DNA of 64,000 nt from Platycnemis pennipes (Eukaryota > Arthropoda > Insecta > Odonata > Platycnemididae): contig OW121849.1 in the NCBI GenBank assembly GCA_933228895.1, positions 123,880,849 to 123,944,848 of the forward strand, given 5' to 3'. Made by a program: the position numbers and the translations under genes. Under the pieces are notes generated by a model that saw nothing but the letters and a program-made list of their open reading frames with translations, was not told the DNA's origin and did not search any database. This document shows positions 23,571 through 35,607 of this stretch, piece after piece (position 1 is the stretch's first letter; every line of letters begins with the position of its first letter).

Positions 23571-24720
23571 TTAAGGCAGCATGGACTGTCATTAAAAAAG
23601 AGGCTAGCATAACTAAAACTTCTCCTGATCTTTCAATACCTCCAGGTGACCTCAACAAATTTTTTATTGAGACAGTTGAGAACATAACTTCAACTACTTC
23701 TGACAAAGCTAAAGCTACATTTCTATTAAACAAATACACAATAAACAAAAGCCATTTTAAGTGGAAATGGGTTACACCATATGAGATCTTTAAGGTAATA
23801 AAATCTCTTAAAAACTCAAACAGTAAAGACATTTACAGTCTCTCAAATAACCTCCTCAAGAGCTTAAATGAATCTATAACTGAGCCTCTCAGTATAATAA
23901 TCAATACATGTCTTCAATCTGGTGCCTTTCCGTATCATCTTAAATATTCTAAAGTGACTTCAGTACACAAGAAAGGCCCCAAAGATGACCCTAACTCATA
24001 TCACCCTATTTCTGTGATACCGATTATTGGTAAAATCTTTGAGGTAATTATTTAATCTCAACTATACAACTATTTAGAAAATAGTGGCTTTTTTAGTTCA
24101 TCTCCATATGGTTTCTGTAAAGGTAAAACCACCACACATGCTCTTCAATATATCACCGATATCATCCACAACTCTTATGAAGACCAATTATCTGTCGCTT
24201 TAACCCTTTGTGATCTTATCAAGGCTTTCGATTGTGTTTCTCACTCACTGGAAAAATTGAAATACTATGGGATCTCAGGAGTTGAGTTATCTCTTTTCCA
24301 ATCATATCTTTCTCAGCGTCAACAATGTGTTGAAATGGAGGGTGTGCAGTCCTAATTCCTCCCTACTCAATATGGAGTTCCCCAGGGGTCTGTCCTGGGA
24401 CCCATCTTATTCTTAATAATGATTAATGACCTACCATACAGCATACCCTCAAATTCCATTCTCTACGCTGATGATACAACGTTAATAGATGTTTCCAAAA
24501 GTACTACCACTGCTGCTGGAAGTGCAGATAATCATCTAGCATTGGCGAATGATTGGTTTAGAGTTAATGACTTTGTACTTAACAGGGAAAAAACTCAAAA
24601 GCTAATCTGTAGCCTGAAGTCTGCCCCAGGTAATCTGAAGCCAACTAATTAGTTAACTTAAGTTACTTGGGTTTTACCTTGATACTATACTCAGCTGGAG
24701 ATAATGAATAGTTCCAAGTG
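23571..24720 (+). pseudogene. LINE reverse transcriptase, part 2 (jockey/CR1-like)
   Basis: The frame continues as KAAWTVIKKE, then the RT fingers (SKVTSVHKKG, then NSYHPISVIPIIGKIFE in place of the common YRPIS), palm A (DLIKAFDCVSH), palm B (YGVPQGSVLGPILF at about 24370) and the catalytic box LYADDTTL at 24463-24486, followed by NDWFRVNDFVLNREKTQ. The thumb is lost after about 24700. Stops occur at about 24053, 24353 and 24650. The product would copy element RNA at a nicked target site. Box order and wording fit the jockey/CR1 group; the exact clade is uncertain. Confidence 0.9.
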
Positions 24721-24860
24721 CAAGTTCCCCACATGCCATTCTACCTTTTTTCTTGCAAACAATGGGGAAAAAGCCATGACATATTTTATTTATTTTGCCT
24801 CTAGTAGCATGAAGAAAAGGTTCATCTCATTTCATGATCCGACTTGCACAATTGTGTAGG
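24716..24860 (+). repeat. Diverged interspersed repeat, copy 3 of 3
   Basis: Matches 19390-19560 over CACATGMCATTCT, GGRGAAAAAGCCAWGAC and the TTTATTTATTTTGC block. It abuts the LINE reverse transcriptase relic, which supports its being that LINE's 3' UTR. Confidence 0.5.
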
Positions 24861-25589
24861 TAACTCGTAGGTTAACCTCTCCTTATGAGTATAAAACTCA
24901 CAGATTTCATTTAAAAGGTTATTATTAATGAGGCATTGCAAAATTACTAGTTTAGCAGCTTGAAATTTCTATAATAATTTTATGATCTTAAAAATTGAAT
25001 CCCCAGATATTCCATAAATGGAATCTCCTGAATGCATAAAAAAGTTTTGTTTCTAAAATAGAATTTGAAAGCATCAAAGGATTTGATTTATAACATTATC
25101 CCAAGTTCATGTAACCCATTGTGCTCAATGCAGGTTTTTTATTTTGTTTATTATTTAATATTCAATATTATATTATTCTTGGCATGTGATACACATGGAA
25201 GTTCTTTTTCTATAATTAAATTTCAACTGTTCTGGATAGAGGGTGATACAATATGGCATCACTAGGATCCTATATTTTGGAAAATATTTCACATATTAAT
25301 GAAAATTAAATTATAATGTTTCTTTTAACTTCAGTCTAAAGAATAGTTGAAAAGGTTTAAGAAATGTATTGTTTGATGAGTATGTGATAAGGAAAGTGTA
25401 CTTTGTTAGAAGTATTAACATACAGTTATTGCTTACATAAATCCTGATAGCGGAAAATATTATCCACACATGATAGGAAGTTAATTTTATTCTACTATAA
25501 ATTTACTAGTTTTTTGGAAATACTATTGTTGCTGTATTTATGTATAGATTAAAAATGTGGGATCATGAAAGAAATGAAATTCTGAATCC
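24861..25589. other. AT-rich DNA, nothing recognised
   Basis: No open frame of note, no repeat ends and no RNA gene seen. The sequence is very AT-rich. Confidence 0.5.
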
Positions 25590-25700
25590 ATTATCTGAAA
25601 CTAAGTATCCGAAACAAGACTAAGTATCCGAAACAAGACAAAGATCCGAAACCAAGACAAGGATCTGGATCCAAAAAAAAAACCTCGATCCTTCCCTCAC
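25590..25700 (-). mobile_element. hAT terminus with GATCCGAAA subterminal repeats (copy 1)
   Basis: CTAAGTATCCGAAACAAGA occurs twice in tandem, followed by diverged units with GATCCGAAAC and GGATCTGGATCC, ending in CCTCGATCCTTCCCTCACTA. Reversed, that end starts TAGTGAGGGAAGGATCGAGG, a hAT-type terminus. The same arrangement, with TAGTGATGGACGGATCC, is at 34232-34321. The opposite end was not found. It abuts the hAT fragment at 25701. Confidence 0.6.
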
Positions 25701-26109
25701 TAGTCGATCCTATACAAAACATGAGTGTTTCTCATCAAAAATGAGAAACATATTTAGCACAGCAGGAATCATTTGTGACCAGAAACAAAATCGCCTTGAC
25801 CCAGAGGTGTTAAAAATGTTGGTTTTTTAACAAAAATCTAAAGTAGGCTCTAGGATTTGTGTCATGACCTTTTATTCTTATTCTTAATGTTTAAAGTTTG
25901 AATTATAATTTAGGTTAGGGTTGTCATTACTCTTAAAACTAATTATTAATCATATTAAAATTAAACTTATGACATGACAGCTATATTATTTTGAATCTGT
26001 TATGATATTTTTTTTCTGATACTAAACATGTTTTGTTATTAAACATGCTTGTAAAAAAAATATTTAACTCTGCATTATCAAACAGTTTTTATTTTCATAA
26101 TGTCCTCTA
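25701..26109 (+). mobile_element. hAT transposase 3' fragment, inverted copy 2
   Basis: From about 25741 a plus-strand frame encodes MRNIFSTAGIICDQKQNRLD and then PEVLKMLVF before a stop. This is the C-terminal dimerisation motif of hAT transposases, needed for multimer assembly. The rest is AT-rich 3' sequence ending CCTCTA at 26109. It is the reverse complement of 18459-18861. The catalytic region is missing. Confidence 0.85.
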
Positions 26110-26598
26110 GAGTGCAACATGTATTGAACATAAGTTTGTATTTACGTTTATTAAAGGAAAATCCAGGAGGTGCTATGTTAACTGTCTTAGAGTATGCTAC
26201 TTGCTTCGCTAAATCATTCCATATGTTCGAAGTAGTAATTAGCGGCAGTTCTCAACATAATTACTAAATAATATAAACTTCTTCACTTTTTCAAACGAGA
26301 GAAAGAAAGCGAAGAGGCTGACACCGGGTGAATCCCTGCACCTTGCCAGAAGGTGAGGAAGGTGCAAAGTTCGGCGGAAATGCTCAGTGTTCAGTGGAAA
26401 GTTGGGCGAGAATGAGAAGTTAAATAGAGCATTTAAAATGCATGCAAGGAATAATATGCTTTTGTTTAGATGCCAGCGCAATGAAAGCTGGGGCCAGGCA
26501 AGCTGCCGGTATTCCATCTCATACCTGGGCGATGAGTCCGTCACCTTACCGTGTTTGAACTTCCCTCATGGTGGCCGAGACCAAAGAATATTGTACCG
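26110..26598. other. Region left of gypsy relic 2, no gene recognised
   Basis: Moderately GC-rich. It contains a short hairpin-like sequence at 26339-26366 (GCACCTT..AAGGTGC). Because the gypsy relic to the right is on the minus strand, its 3' terminal repeat would be expected here, but no second copy exists in the window to prove it. Confidence 0.35.
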
Positions 26599-28900
26599 TC
26601 AGAAGGAATCCAATTTTCTCTCAGAGCGATAGTGGCGTCGCACCATTTGTTGGGAAACTTTTTTCTCCCATAGTACAGGATCCTGGTGGTGGACGTTGGG
26701 TGCCGTCCCATCTACAACAGACCTTTTGAAGTTTGCACTATGCAAACACAGCTTATTTGTACTAAATTTAAAAAGACCATCTTTACATTTTACATAATAC
26801 ACATTTTGACCTACACAAGCAACAATATCTCCCTGCTGAGGTGTTTGATTCTTGTGTCGTTTCACCCACACAACGTTTCTAAAACTGACTGCAATGCCCT
26901 TGGGAGTGAGAAAATTTGATTTGAGAGGTCTTAGACAGTTGACCAAGGTATACGGTTCAAATTATAACATTAGTTGTACAGTTGTTAAATCGGTCACTGT
27001 GCATGTGGTGTTCCTATATTGTATCAGAAAATGGCACAAGTTCAAAAGGGTTCATTAAGGATTCATCATTAAGATTTTTGTTAATACAGTTTTTGTGATT
27101 TGAACTCCACATCCTACAAGCCTATTTACTTGAGGGTGGTAGAGTGAAGTATGCGTAACAATGATGTCATTCTGAGTTAAAAAACATCAAATACTCTATG
27201 ATGTCAAGGGGTGGACCGTTGTTTGAAACAAGTTCAAAGGGGTACGCAAATGTAGTGAAGACAGTTCTTAGCTTACAAAAAAAACAGCATTAGCAGCAGT
27301 GACATTCATTTGCCATACTTCAATCCACTTTGCATAACTATTGACACAAATCAAAATGTTTGACCTCCAAAACAGAAAAAATCTAGATGCAGTCAGTACC
27401 AAGCATCCAAGGCATGAGGCCATATAAGCGGTTCTGTGTTTGGTGGGTGCCAATTAACTTTAGCACATGGGAAACTCACTGCCACAAATTGCTCTATCTC
27501 AGAATTTATCCCAGACCACCACACATTGTTTCATCACCTAAGTTTCATGTGGACTACTCCTGGATGCCCTTCATGCAATAAGGCTAAACCATTTAAACGT
27601 AAAACCAGGGGAATCACCACTCGATGTTAAACAAACTACAACCTTCTTGAATAGAAAAGTAAAACACATCAAAAAACTACTTCATCGAACCATCATTACA
27701 TGCTGATGGCCATCTTTGCTCAATGTAGGTTTTAACTTGAGACAAATATTTATCTATGTATCAGTTTCCTCACACACAGTTACAAAACTCTGTGGGAGAT
27801 CAATAACTACCAGATCAATAACAGTTTTCACAATGGGGTCATGACAGGGTAACCTAGAAAATATATCAGGTTGTCCTATGTCGGCAGATTTCCTATATTC
27901 AATAGTATAATTGTGGGCAACTAATATAAGAGCCCAATGCCAAATGTGATCAACTGAAATTTGAGGAAATGAAACCTTTCAATGGTTGATTATCTGTTAC
28001 CCAGATCCACTGATGACACTAGATAAATTTGTGATACTTCTTTTAAGATAAGGGCAAAGGCCTCTCTTTGTAGGTGAGAATAGCACTTCTGGGCAGGGGT
28101 TAATATGGAAGAGGCAAAATTTACTGGTTTTACACATTTTTGAGATATTGAATCATGAGCTGAAACATTGAATCATGAGCTTAGCTTTAGCAGTGGCAAA
28201 GGCTTGTTCAGTCCTCATCCCACTTAGGTGATACTCCATGTTCTAACAATCTGTGTGGAGGGTAAAGATCATCTACTATAGCAGGCAAAAAATCCCTGTA
28301 AACGTTCAGGATACCCACAAAGGAGCAGCCTCCTGTAACATCATAAAGATCTAGGTGCATCAACAATAGGTTTTACCTTTTACTCTAAAGAAAAGTCAAT
28401 GTCCCAAGTACTCCACATGAGACTTGAAAAATTGACATTTTTGTACATTGATAATCACATTGTACTCATTCAAGCTACACAGTACTTCTTTTACATTCAT
28501 GCAAAATATTCTACCTTTGGCAAGTTTGTTTAAAATGTCTATAGGGTGAGGAAGGGAGTGGAAATCAATATTAAGCAATGTACTAAGAGTCAGTTTGTGA
28601 TCCACAACTACACGATACTGATTACAAGGGGGCTTGGGAACAGCCCATGTTGAAGAATCATATTGTCTTAAAATATGTTTGTAATGGCCTTCTTGAATAC
28701 CTTGTCTTTGATTGAACTCTCCGTATGGTAGTTCATATAGCTTGCAAAAAAAGGTTTTATGTTCCATAACTTCTTTCAAAACGATTTGATCCTTAACATT
28801 TTTGGTGGCACTAGACCAATCATGAGAAAATACTGCTGGAAATCACTTCACTAATTTTACCACTTTTTGAGGAAGACTGTCATCTATAACAGCATGACAG
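26599..28900 (-). pseudogene. Ty3/gypsy pol relic 2 (RT, integrase)
   Basis: On the minus strand, from high to low coordinates: RT fingers and primer grip (SSTWAVPKPPCNQYRVVVDHKL is split in two: SSTWAVPKPP and YRVVVDHKL), LPHPIDILNKLAKGRIF, then a jump to YLGH at 28396, meaning the YxDD part is deleted. Then the integrase zinc region (GHPGVV near 27560), catalytic-core pieces (VNSYAKWIEVWQMN at about 27340; FELVSNNGPPLDIIEYL at about 27210, where the usual Asp-Asn-Gly is Asn-Asn-Gly), and the integrase C-terminal SH3-like fold (GDIVACVGQNVYYV) at 26600-26946. Stops and frameshifts throughout. A different family from relic 1. Upstream pol/gag sequence may extend to about 29293. Confidence 0.85.
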
Positions 28901-29293
28901 ACTCATCACAATTACATTTAAGTTCATTACACCAGTCTGGCATCAAAATATCCATCCAATGTCTATCCAAAAAGGGTGTGAAGTCACGTGTTATGGACCA
29001 GTATCAAAGATAATGGGAAACAATTCCCATCTATGTACACATTTACAACTTGTGCTCCAGCAAATGAAGAAGGTACACCTTGCAATATTTACAAATGTAT
29101 ATTTTGATATTCATTCACAGATAATTCAGGGAAAAGTTTTTAATTTCTGAATTGGCATATGTCCGAGCCCGGATGCAGAATCTACTTCACTTCTACAACA
29201 TTATTCCCCATAGCTACCTTCACCATGTCTACAATACTCTTAGTGATTGTGATTGACATACGTATTACATTATGAATGGGAATGTGAATCATC
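28901..29293. other. Probable upstream part of gypsy relic 2, not resolved
   Basis: Continues the same element on the minus strand, but no capsid, knuckle or Asp-Thr-Gly protease motif could be read with confidence. It ends at the TTAA where a MITE has inserted. Confidence 0.35.
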
Positions 29294-29297
29294 TTAA

Positions 29298-29886
29298 CCC
29301 TCTGTTGGGCGTGCCAAATTCACTCCCACGAGTAGGCATGCCGTGTCAATTTTACAGCAAATATAAATTGCACTCCTATAGTTAAGGAAAAGGTAATTTA
29401 CTGATAAAAAGGGCTGATTAAGTTGTTACCGTTGCGTATTTTATTGTTTGACACAATGTATATTTTTAATCATCTTTATTCATATCTAGGTCCTGTTGGA
29501 AATATACTGGTTTACCATGTTGGTGACTGCCATGTTGAATAATCAAAGTAATAAGATGGTACACAGCTTGATTATATGGTACTCTCTAAAATTCACATGA
29601 GATATATATAATTGAAAACAAAAGAAAAAGACCAAAAAAAATTACTTACATGACCGAGTGCACAGTTGACTATTTTGGTGTAGCCACGTCCAACTTTCTT
29701 TGATGTCACACAGCTACTGAAGCGTTCGGTGGATAACTGATCTAGATATCGAAAATATTGCCTCCTTTCATGAAAAATTAATACCTGGAGACACAGGCAT
29801 TAAAGACAAACGGTACCAAACAGAGAGCTCAGAAACTAAAATATGCAGCAATTTGCCATGGGCGCAGAGGGAGGCGGCATGGAGGG
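29298..29886. mobile_element. piggyBac-type MITE, 589 bp
   Basis: The segment starts CCCTCTGTTGGGC and ends GGCATGGAGGG (reverse CCCTCCATGCC), directly flanked by TTAA at 29294-29297 and 29887-29890. Terminal CCC and exact TTAA duplications are piggyBac features. No transposase is encoded, so it is non-autonomous. Inverted-repeat identity is short, which lowers certainty. Confidence 0.75.
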
Positions 29887-29890
29887 TTAA

Positions 29891-30702
29891 TGGATTCATC
29901 GTTGCACTCATTACCAATCTCAGAACACAAATCATTTATAACCGATACACTCAACAAAAAGTCATTGGAGATAAATATTCAGTTTCATTTCAAGATTTTT
30001 TCTGGTCAGTTTTGTAGTGCATCAATAATAATACTGACCATATAATACTACTGTTCACCAAAATATTATGTTCACTCGAGTTTCAGGGTTGTACATGAAG
30101 TAGTCAGAAAACCTGCAGAAAATCCTATTAACCTGATTTTTCTTGTTTCTCTGTTAATTCATGTACAATTCTAATTTTTAAGTAAATTTAGTATTTTTCA
30201 TTACAACTGAAAAGCAAAAAGTGCTGGTTTTTTATATATGTTCAAGAATTACTTCTTATGGAAAGTAGGCTCTCCCTAATTTCAGCCGACCTTGAAAACC
30301 AAAAATAATACTTGAAAACAAGCCAAGAAATCAGGGGAAATCAGTAAACCATGGTAATGCATAACACAATTGTAAATAGTTTGCTCTTTTTTATTTTCAA
30401 CCAAGGGTTTGCCTTTTGGACCTAAATATTTACAAATGTAATTAATGAAGGGATCAATTGTCATAAGTGCCATAGAGACTACTATGCATCTTATGATCAA
30501 AAATGGAGCAGGATAAAAATTCATTCTTGGAATTATCTTGCTAGGGAGTCTGTTTTTAATAAAATCGTAAGATGATCTGATATGTGGTTTTTAGGATATA
30601 ATTTTGTAAGATATCATTTTATCAAAATTTCAAACATTCATTAATAAAACATCCTAAGCTACCTACAATTATCAAGTATATCCTGTATATTTTATATTTC
30701 TT
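29891..30702. other. AT-rich DNA, nothing recognised
   Basis: No domain or repeat end seen. The minus-strand frame at 30282-30524 has no recognisable family. Confidence 0.45.
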
Positions 30703-30706
30703 TTGA

Positions 30707-31018
30707 CCCTTTTGCTGCCAGTGGGCCGATATATCAGCCCTCCATGGTTGTGCGAAAACTGTCAAAGGCCATAAATATCGGCCGGCTTACATTGCATCAT
30801 AAGATATTTGTAATATTGTTATTTCCTTCATATCAGAGGCATGATTTTTTCATCCTCAAGTAAACTGAAATATATCATCAACCTTGAAAACATAATTATT
30901 TCATATTTTAAAATTAAGTGTTTCAAATTTATCTAAAGTTCATAATCTTACGATTTTCACGAAAATGGGCTTGACAGTTTTCGTACAGTCTACCTTTAAG
31001 GGGCTGGCAGTAAAAGGG
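30707..31018. mobile_element. piggyBac-type MITE, 312 bp
   Basis: The left end CCCTTTTGCTGCCAGTGGGC and the right end read in reverse (CCCTTTTACTGCCAGCCCC) are inverted repeats of about 15 matching bases. The right flank is TTAA (31019-31022) and the left flank is TTGA (30703-30706), one substitution from TTAA. No coding capacity. Confidence 0.85.
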
Positions 31019-31022
31019 TTAA

Positions 31023-33535
31023 CATTGTCCAAATGATGTGAAGCTATAGACTCTTGGCATAACTGCTTGTCTTCATGGTTCCCTCCTCTGATATTCCATT
31101 AGGATTCAGCCATGATTCTTCCTGTAATTTACCACTACTTGGCTTTTCGGCATTTCATCATGAATCAAGAAATGAGTCATCATTTAAGGTCAGATGATTG
31201 TGTGGTAAATAATAGCATGACTCTTGCTGATTCATAGTATTCTCTTGGATATGTAGGTGTTCCGTAGGGTTTGTATGTTTATTAAATATTCCACTTGAAT
31301 GCTAGTTGTGAAATCAGTGTGATGAGACAATCGATATTTTCCTTAATTCTTGCATTATTTTAATATTCCACACTTGCTTGTTTTCAGAATGACAATGTGA
31401 ATTATCTGAAAACTATTAACTTTGGTATTAACTAATTTTGCTGTATTAATCCTGATATTTGGTCACTTCAGTGTTTAGTATTATTGTCTTATTAGTCATA
31501 AAGCAGTTTCACAATTGAATGTTCAAACATGCATTCCAAAATGTTTTTGCAAGTTGTTGTAAATTACCTGAGCCTTTGATTGCAGTGCCATAGGGAAATG
31601 ATAAAAATTATGGATTTATGTCTCAGGCCCCTGCCCAGTAATTATCTAATTAAACATTCAATTGAAATAATTGTTTTTTTACCACAAGATTTGTTGATCG
31701 TTGCATTGGGTGAGTGCAATTCTCTATTAACTCTCTCTTTTTTGGATTTTCGTGTCTGGAGGAGAGAGCTGTTCTCTGCCATATATGAGGAAGTCTGAGA
31801 GAGGAATGACTGAAAAGAGAATTCAGCGGCAACTATCCATCCATTTGGCACTTCCTGCATCTGTGACTTACCTATACGAGGCCTATTTTTAATCTTTTTT
31901 CTGTTTATATTATTTGAAATTTTTAAACCTCACCTAATCCTAAAGTTTATAGTTTTGGGAGACTTGTATCGATTCAGGCCATGTTTAAAATTTTGATACA
32001 TAAGTATGTTGCTAATTCTACTTGGATCAAAAAATATCAGTTGCATATGACGGTGCTTTGTCAAATTATTGGATTATGGTGAATAAAATCATCATACTGT
32101 AATTTATCTTATTTTTTTATGTGCAGAACCTTCTACATTACATCTATAGTATGTCTATCTATTATCTACATGCTGAATTTCTCTCAATGAATTTCCTACT
32201 TCCTTTTTTGGGATATCAAGCATCAAAGTCGAGTCAGTATATACTTTTTGCATGAATAGTATACACAAAACTTGCTATTTCATCATATAGTCATTCATTA
32301 ATAATAATTATTAAAAGTGGAGAACGTATCTATTATTAAAACTACGATGCATCCTGTACTGTTATCCTTGAGTACAGGCAACCAACCCAGCTCCCGCGGA
32401 AATGAAACTAGGAAATAATACCTTTCAACTTCGAAATGCAGCCAAATAATGCATAGTTCAACGGTAAATTAAAGATTCGTCAGAAGCGGAGATCATACTC
32501 TTTAAAATGGTGCCTCAATTATCGATATTGGTTGCGTATGAAGGGATGCATTGACTCAATTTCGAATATCGGGAATGTAGTGAGGGCTTCGAAACTCCCG
32601 GCGCTTGTTTCTCTGAGAAGAGTAAAGTAAATTCAAAGTTCGGCAATAGGTGGCTACTGCAAGAAAGTGAACTTCCGTACAGTTTATGTTATTAATAGGA
32701 ATAATTATAAATAGGAATAACCTGGTATTTTTAGATGAAGTGATAAATTGAACCTATGTTATGACATTGTTACCATAAAGTACACTTTTTTCATGGAATA
32801 GCACAAAGTAACAAGTAGAATAAGAAATGTTCTTGGGAACATTAGAGATATCTCTAGATCTTTGTGTCACTCATATTCTGTCACAGTACCAATACTCTCA
32901 AACATTGATCAGAAGTATTTGCGATTGGCTTTCTCTATTTATTTTTTAAATATTTGTTTGGCTTTCTAGAAAAATAAGGAAAATAATAAGGTTACTCCTT
33001 CAATACCCATTCTCTCATTTTTCTTGAACTAACACATTGATGGGACATTCAACTTGAAAAAAATACAAAACTTTTGATGAAAAATGTTGGAATGCTTAAA
33101 AATCAGTTATGTGGTACTAATATCTTCTGTAACTCCATTGTTGCAGTTTCTTCCCCAATAAGTTCCATTACATCTTTAAGTGTTTTCAAAGTAATGCCTC
33201 CATTTACCTGAAAAAAAAAGCATGGATGTATACAACCATTAAAAATGAATACAGTTTAACTGAGTGAGTTAATACTTCCCTAGTGAAAATATTTGTGAGG
33301 CATTTGTGGGAAGTCCCTCAGAAATTAATGAGAAACATAGTTTTTGTGAGAAAAGTCTGAGAGAAACCTGAGACTTTATGAGACAAATTTTTTGTGGCCA
33401 GTCTCGACCTTTCGTTTCCTGGGATATTCATAAGAAAACAGTAAGACGTGGACATAGCAAGAAGTAATTTCAAATAAAGAAAGGCTGAAAAAAAATACTA
33501 GAAGCATTACAAAGACAGTGCGAAGTAGGGCTGGG
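31023..33535. other. Unrecognised AT-rich intergenic DNA
   Basis: No transposon domain, RNA gene or convincing exon. Several short frames are open on both strands near 31580-31860 but overlap each other and carry no recognisable motif. Confidence 0.45.
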
Positions 33536-33690
33536 CAGTTAAGGAAATACTGAACTGGTTCTCGGTTCTGAAAAAAACAGCTTGTAATGGTAGTGCACCG
33601 GTTCAATAGATCAAACCAGTGTTTTCTCCTGAACCGGTGTTTTTACTAAAATGGCATTTGAACTAAACCGTTTTTTTTAAGTTTTTTTCT
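33536..33690 (+). mobile_element. Orphan hAT-like terminus (TAGGGCTGGGC)
   Basis: TAGGGCTGGGCAGTTAAGG is a classic hAT start, followed by several GGTTC/GAACC words (GGTTCTCGGTTCTG, GAACCGGTG) that look like subterminal repeats. No opposing end with a matching 8-bp duplication was located, so the element is truncated or its other end has decayed. Confidence 0.55.
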
Positions 33691-34231
33691 ACTACACTTT
33701 TTTTTCCTCATGAGCCATGTGTTTTGTCATCCAAAAGGTTTTTTGCCAAAATTTTTATTTAACCTGTTTTTTTAAGGCATGTTTTTCCTTATTGAAGATA
33801 CTTCTTAATAACGTGGGTATGCTTTCCTAAACTGAACAGAAAAAATTACGTTTGCCTAAGCCAATGGTTTTATTCGAGGCCTGAGCATACATAATAATTG
33901 CCTTTTGTAATTGTAATGGCGATGAAATTCACATTATTGTTGAAGGAAAACAGTGCAAAATTTACATAGATATTTAGTCACTTGGCACAATGCATTTCAT
34001 TGTTAAAACTGCATTGTCAAGTTGCTTGATCAGCCTTGATGATGATGCCATTGCAACAACAAAACAAGTCATGCAAAGTTACTAACTCATGCTTGGTGAA
34101 TGAAAAGCTCTCTACGGCTCTCACTAGACTGGTGTCTGCGTACGGACAAAATCTCTCCATTTAAGATCTGATTTACGTGCTTCCAGAGGGTTGATATGTG
34201 TGGAGAGGTTGAAAGGAATTAAATTGAGAAT

Positions 34232-34321
34232 TGAGTATCTGAAACTAAGGATCCGAAAGTGAGAAAAAATCCGAAAACCCAGGCAAGGATCCGTTAAAAA
34301 ACCTGGATCCGTCCATCACTA
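34232..34321 (-). mobile_element. hAT terminus with GATCCGAAA subterminal repeats (copy 2)
   Basis: CTGAAACTAAGGATCCGAAAG, split here as CTGAAACTAAG plus GATCCGAAAG, parallels 25600-25620. The right edge CCTGGATCCGTCCATCACTA reversed is TAGTGATGGACGGATCCAGG. Same family as 25590-25700. Confidence 0.6.
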
Positions 34322-34383
34322 ATTTTCTTGCTTATTACAATTTCTGTACGATCATCATTCATTTGTAATTGTTCTACTTTTTG

Positions 34384-34790
34384 GGGCCTATTCTGTAAAC
34401 ACCGCCCCGTTAGGTTCTGCCGATTTCGGGGACGTTAATAACGCTATCGTGACGTCGGAGAACAGCATGAGAAATTGTAAGGGCAAATACCAAAACATTT
34501 TTTTAAATTTTAAAAGCTCTGTTATTTGGCAGGAATATAATGGTTTTGCACATATTTTTTTTATTTACAAATAATTTATATTATTTGTGTCAAAAAAACA
34601 AAGATATAATTAAATTTTAACCTTGTGGAAGTTAATATCGAAAAACAAAAGTGGGGTGAAACGGCATGATGGCTCGATCGGCTCACCCAGGGATACTATA
34701 TTAACACACTATACAGGGATACTATATTTACACACTCCCTGGGCTCACCGCTGAGCCGATTCTTTATAAAATAAAGATTTGTAGTAATGA
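34384..34790. repeat. Orphan Harbinger-like terminus and small tandem repeat
   Basis: GGGGCCTATTCTGTAAACACC at 34383-34403 (21 bases; core GGGCCTATTCTGTAAAC) resembles the termini at 46535, 49337 and 52421, which share G-rich starts followed by ATTC(C/T)GTA. No matching opposite end was found. At 34688-34739 a 26-bp unit starting CAGGGATACTATATTAACAC is repeated twice. Confidence 0.4.
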
Positions 34791-35253
34791 TTGTACTCTG
34801 AATTACGTTCACATAGGCTTGGTAAAATTAATTATATCTGTGTAATAACATTGTATTTAAAAAAGCTCATTTCTTTGTTCATTGATACGAAAGCTACGCA
34901 ATGGTGATGGGCACATTTTACACATATAAAATAGATTTTAATGCAATAGCAGGCCGGCAATGGAAAATAGGGATTAATCTGTCAAGGAGAATACAGAAAC
35001 ATAGTTTCCGGTGAAATGCATCAGATCTTCTGTGGATATTGTAGCCTTCTTTGTTTTACATTTTATCTCTTGTGATAGGAATTAAATACAAGTTTATGTC
35101 CAACTGCTAATATAGTGTTACCTATATATTATTTGGAGTTCTCTTTACCCTTAGCTAAAATACGCTTCAGTTTTGTCTACTTTGTTTGACAATCTAATTG
35201 AACTAGATACGCTCTCTTATTTGGATGACTGCTACTCATCTTGATCTTTTAAT
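34791..35253. other. AT-rich DNA, nothing recognised
   Basis: No feature could be supported in this stretch. Confidence 0.45.
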
Positions 35254-35530
35254 TTGATGAGTCAAACTCATTTTGATTATATTTTGATGACTTTGTATAC
35301 TGTGGTAAATTTTTTTCCATTTTGTATGTTAGCATACTCGAATTTGATGGCTTTCATTTGTTGCATGACTCAAACTCATATGGATAATTTTTTCATGACA
35401 TTGTATCCCATCACTATATTTTACTTCTGTGTTGTACGTCAGAATACTTGGACTTGATTTCATTCTTCTGATGGTTCAAACTCATTGTGACTACTTTTTA
35501 TTTCACGTCATTATGGTCATGTAGTCTACA
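35254..35530. repeat. Tandem repeat, period about 107 bp, 2.5 units
   Basis: CAAACTCAT recurs at 35263, 35371 and 35477 (spacing 108 and 106). Each is followed by TGATGAC/CATGACATTGTAT-like blocks and GTATGTTAGCATACTCG or GTACGTCAGAATACTTG. Units are about 75-80% alike by eye. One frame is open over most of two units, but the peptide is hydrophobic and low in information. Confidence 0.75.
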
Positions 35531-35607
35531 TTGATGTTCTCTTGCTCATCTGAACTATCTGTCAGTTGTATTCGGTCTTTTTCCATCATTAAATTTCCCT
35601 CTTTGTC

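Noticed and set aside
33536..34321. Single hAT element bounded by TAGGGCTGGGC and CCATCACTA
   Set aside because: The two tips differ at several positions and no matching 8-bp duplication flanks them, so they are treated as ends of different elements.
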